DNA of 64,000 bases from Aerosticca soli (lineage in GTDB: Bacteria > Pseudomonadota > Gammaproteobacteria > Xanthomonadales > Rhodanobacteraceae). This document shows, one piece after another, positions 63,795 through 64,000 of the stretch. Each line of letters opens with the position of its first letter. Position 1 is the stretch's first letter. Where the stretch lies: contig NZ_AP018560.1 of NCBI RefSeq assembly GCF_003967035.1, positions 457,001-521,000 on the forward strand. The letters run 5' to 3'. The notes below the pieces were generated by a model, which saw only the letters and a program-made list of their open reading frames with translations, had not been told where the DNA came from and searched no databases. The translations under genes and the position numbers were made by a program.

Positions 63795-64000
63795 GAGAAC
63801 GTGTTCAAAGTCTCGCCCTCTTGATGTGAGAAGCTCGCTGGGTGAGAAAAGGCTACCCCAGCGACATCAAGCGCGAGCAGTTCGAGGTGATCCGGCCATT
63901 GCTGGAGAGTGCGCGCAGAAAGACTGCCCCACGCAAAGTGGAGCTGTACGAGGTGTTCTGCGCCGTGCTGTACCTGCTGCGCACGGGCTGTCAGTGGCGG
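63795..64000 (+). mobile_element. IS5-family element, left end
   Basis: Starts with the probable terminal repeat GAGAACGTGTTCAAAGTCTC at 63795 and continues past the window edge. The transposase begins 47 nt in. The 231 nt between cusC and this element contain a hairpin (63599-63617) and no recognisable gene. Confidence 0.7.
63842..64000 (+). CDS. IS5-family transposase, N-terminal part
   Basis: GTG at 63842 opens a frame that runs off the window: VRKGYPSDIKREQFEVIRPL, LLESARRKTAPRKVELYEVF, CAVLYLLRTGCQWR. This is the N-terminal domain (DUF4096 type) of IS5-group transposases, preceding the DDE domain. Only 53 codons are visible, so whether the gene is intact is unknown. Confidence 0.82.
   Translation, partial: MRKGYPSDIKREQFEVIRPLLESARRKTAPRKVELYEVFCAVLYLLRTGCQWR

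Overview
The window is a 64 kb stretch of GC-rich gammaproteobacterial chromosome. The gene set and order (rpsU-yqeY-dnaG divergent from tsaD; hemD-hemX-hemY; serC-pheA-aroA; kdsB, uvrC-pgsA; type IV pilins) point to the Xanthomonadales, most likely a Rhodanobacter/Dyella-like member of the Rhodanobacteraceae. This placement is inferred from gene content and order only.

Layout. 1-29.8 kb is ordinary core genome: a 5'-truncated mgtA, the primase/S21 cluster, a run of housekeeping genes (folE, rmuC, topoisomerase IB, rlmI-like, srkA-like), the haem genes hemD/X/Y, rsgA, maeB and pyk. 30-44 kb is a surface-glycan and type IV pilin region. It holds a polyprenyl-phosphate-type GT2, one GT4 and two more GT2 enzymes, a zinc-ribbon methyltransferase, a Wzx-like flippase, two paralogous GT-C/TPR membrane proteins joined by a 4-nt overlap, two pilins each with a recognisable sigma-54 promoter, and a further GT-C-like membrane protein. 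The simplest reading is a pilin O-glycosylation locus. 44-48.3 kb holds an S9 peptidase and small accessory genes: a decayed ParE-like toxin, an intact RelE-type toxin/antitoxin pair with its operator, and an IS3 remnant. 48.3-57.5 kb is core again: infA, an FHA protein, serC-pheA-aroA, two tandem stand-alone CZB zinc-binding proteins behind a perfect CRP/Clp-type palindrome, kdsB, uvrC, pgsA and tRNA-Gly.

From tRNA-Gly (57.48 kb) to the right edge the sequence is a genomic island. A P4-type integrase with an unusual antitoxin-like C-terminal extension sits next to the tRNA. An IS21-family element follows, then the stub of a CusB/CzcB-type efflux adaptor, an intact CusC/CzcC-type outer membrane protein, and the left end of an IS5-family element. 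No second copy of the tRNA 3' end was seen, so the island runs past the window.

Broken genes are concentrated in the accessory parts: a DUF4160 gene, the ParE remnant, the IS3 remnant, the first CZB copy and the cusB stub. No CRISPR array, rRNA operon or prophage was found.
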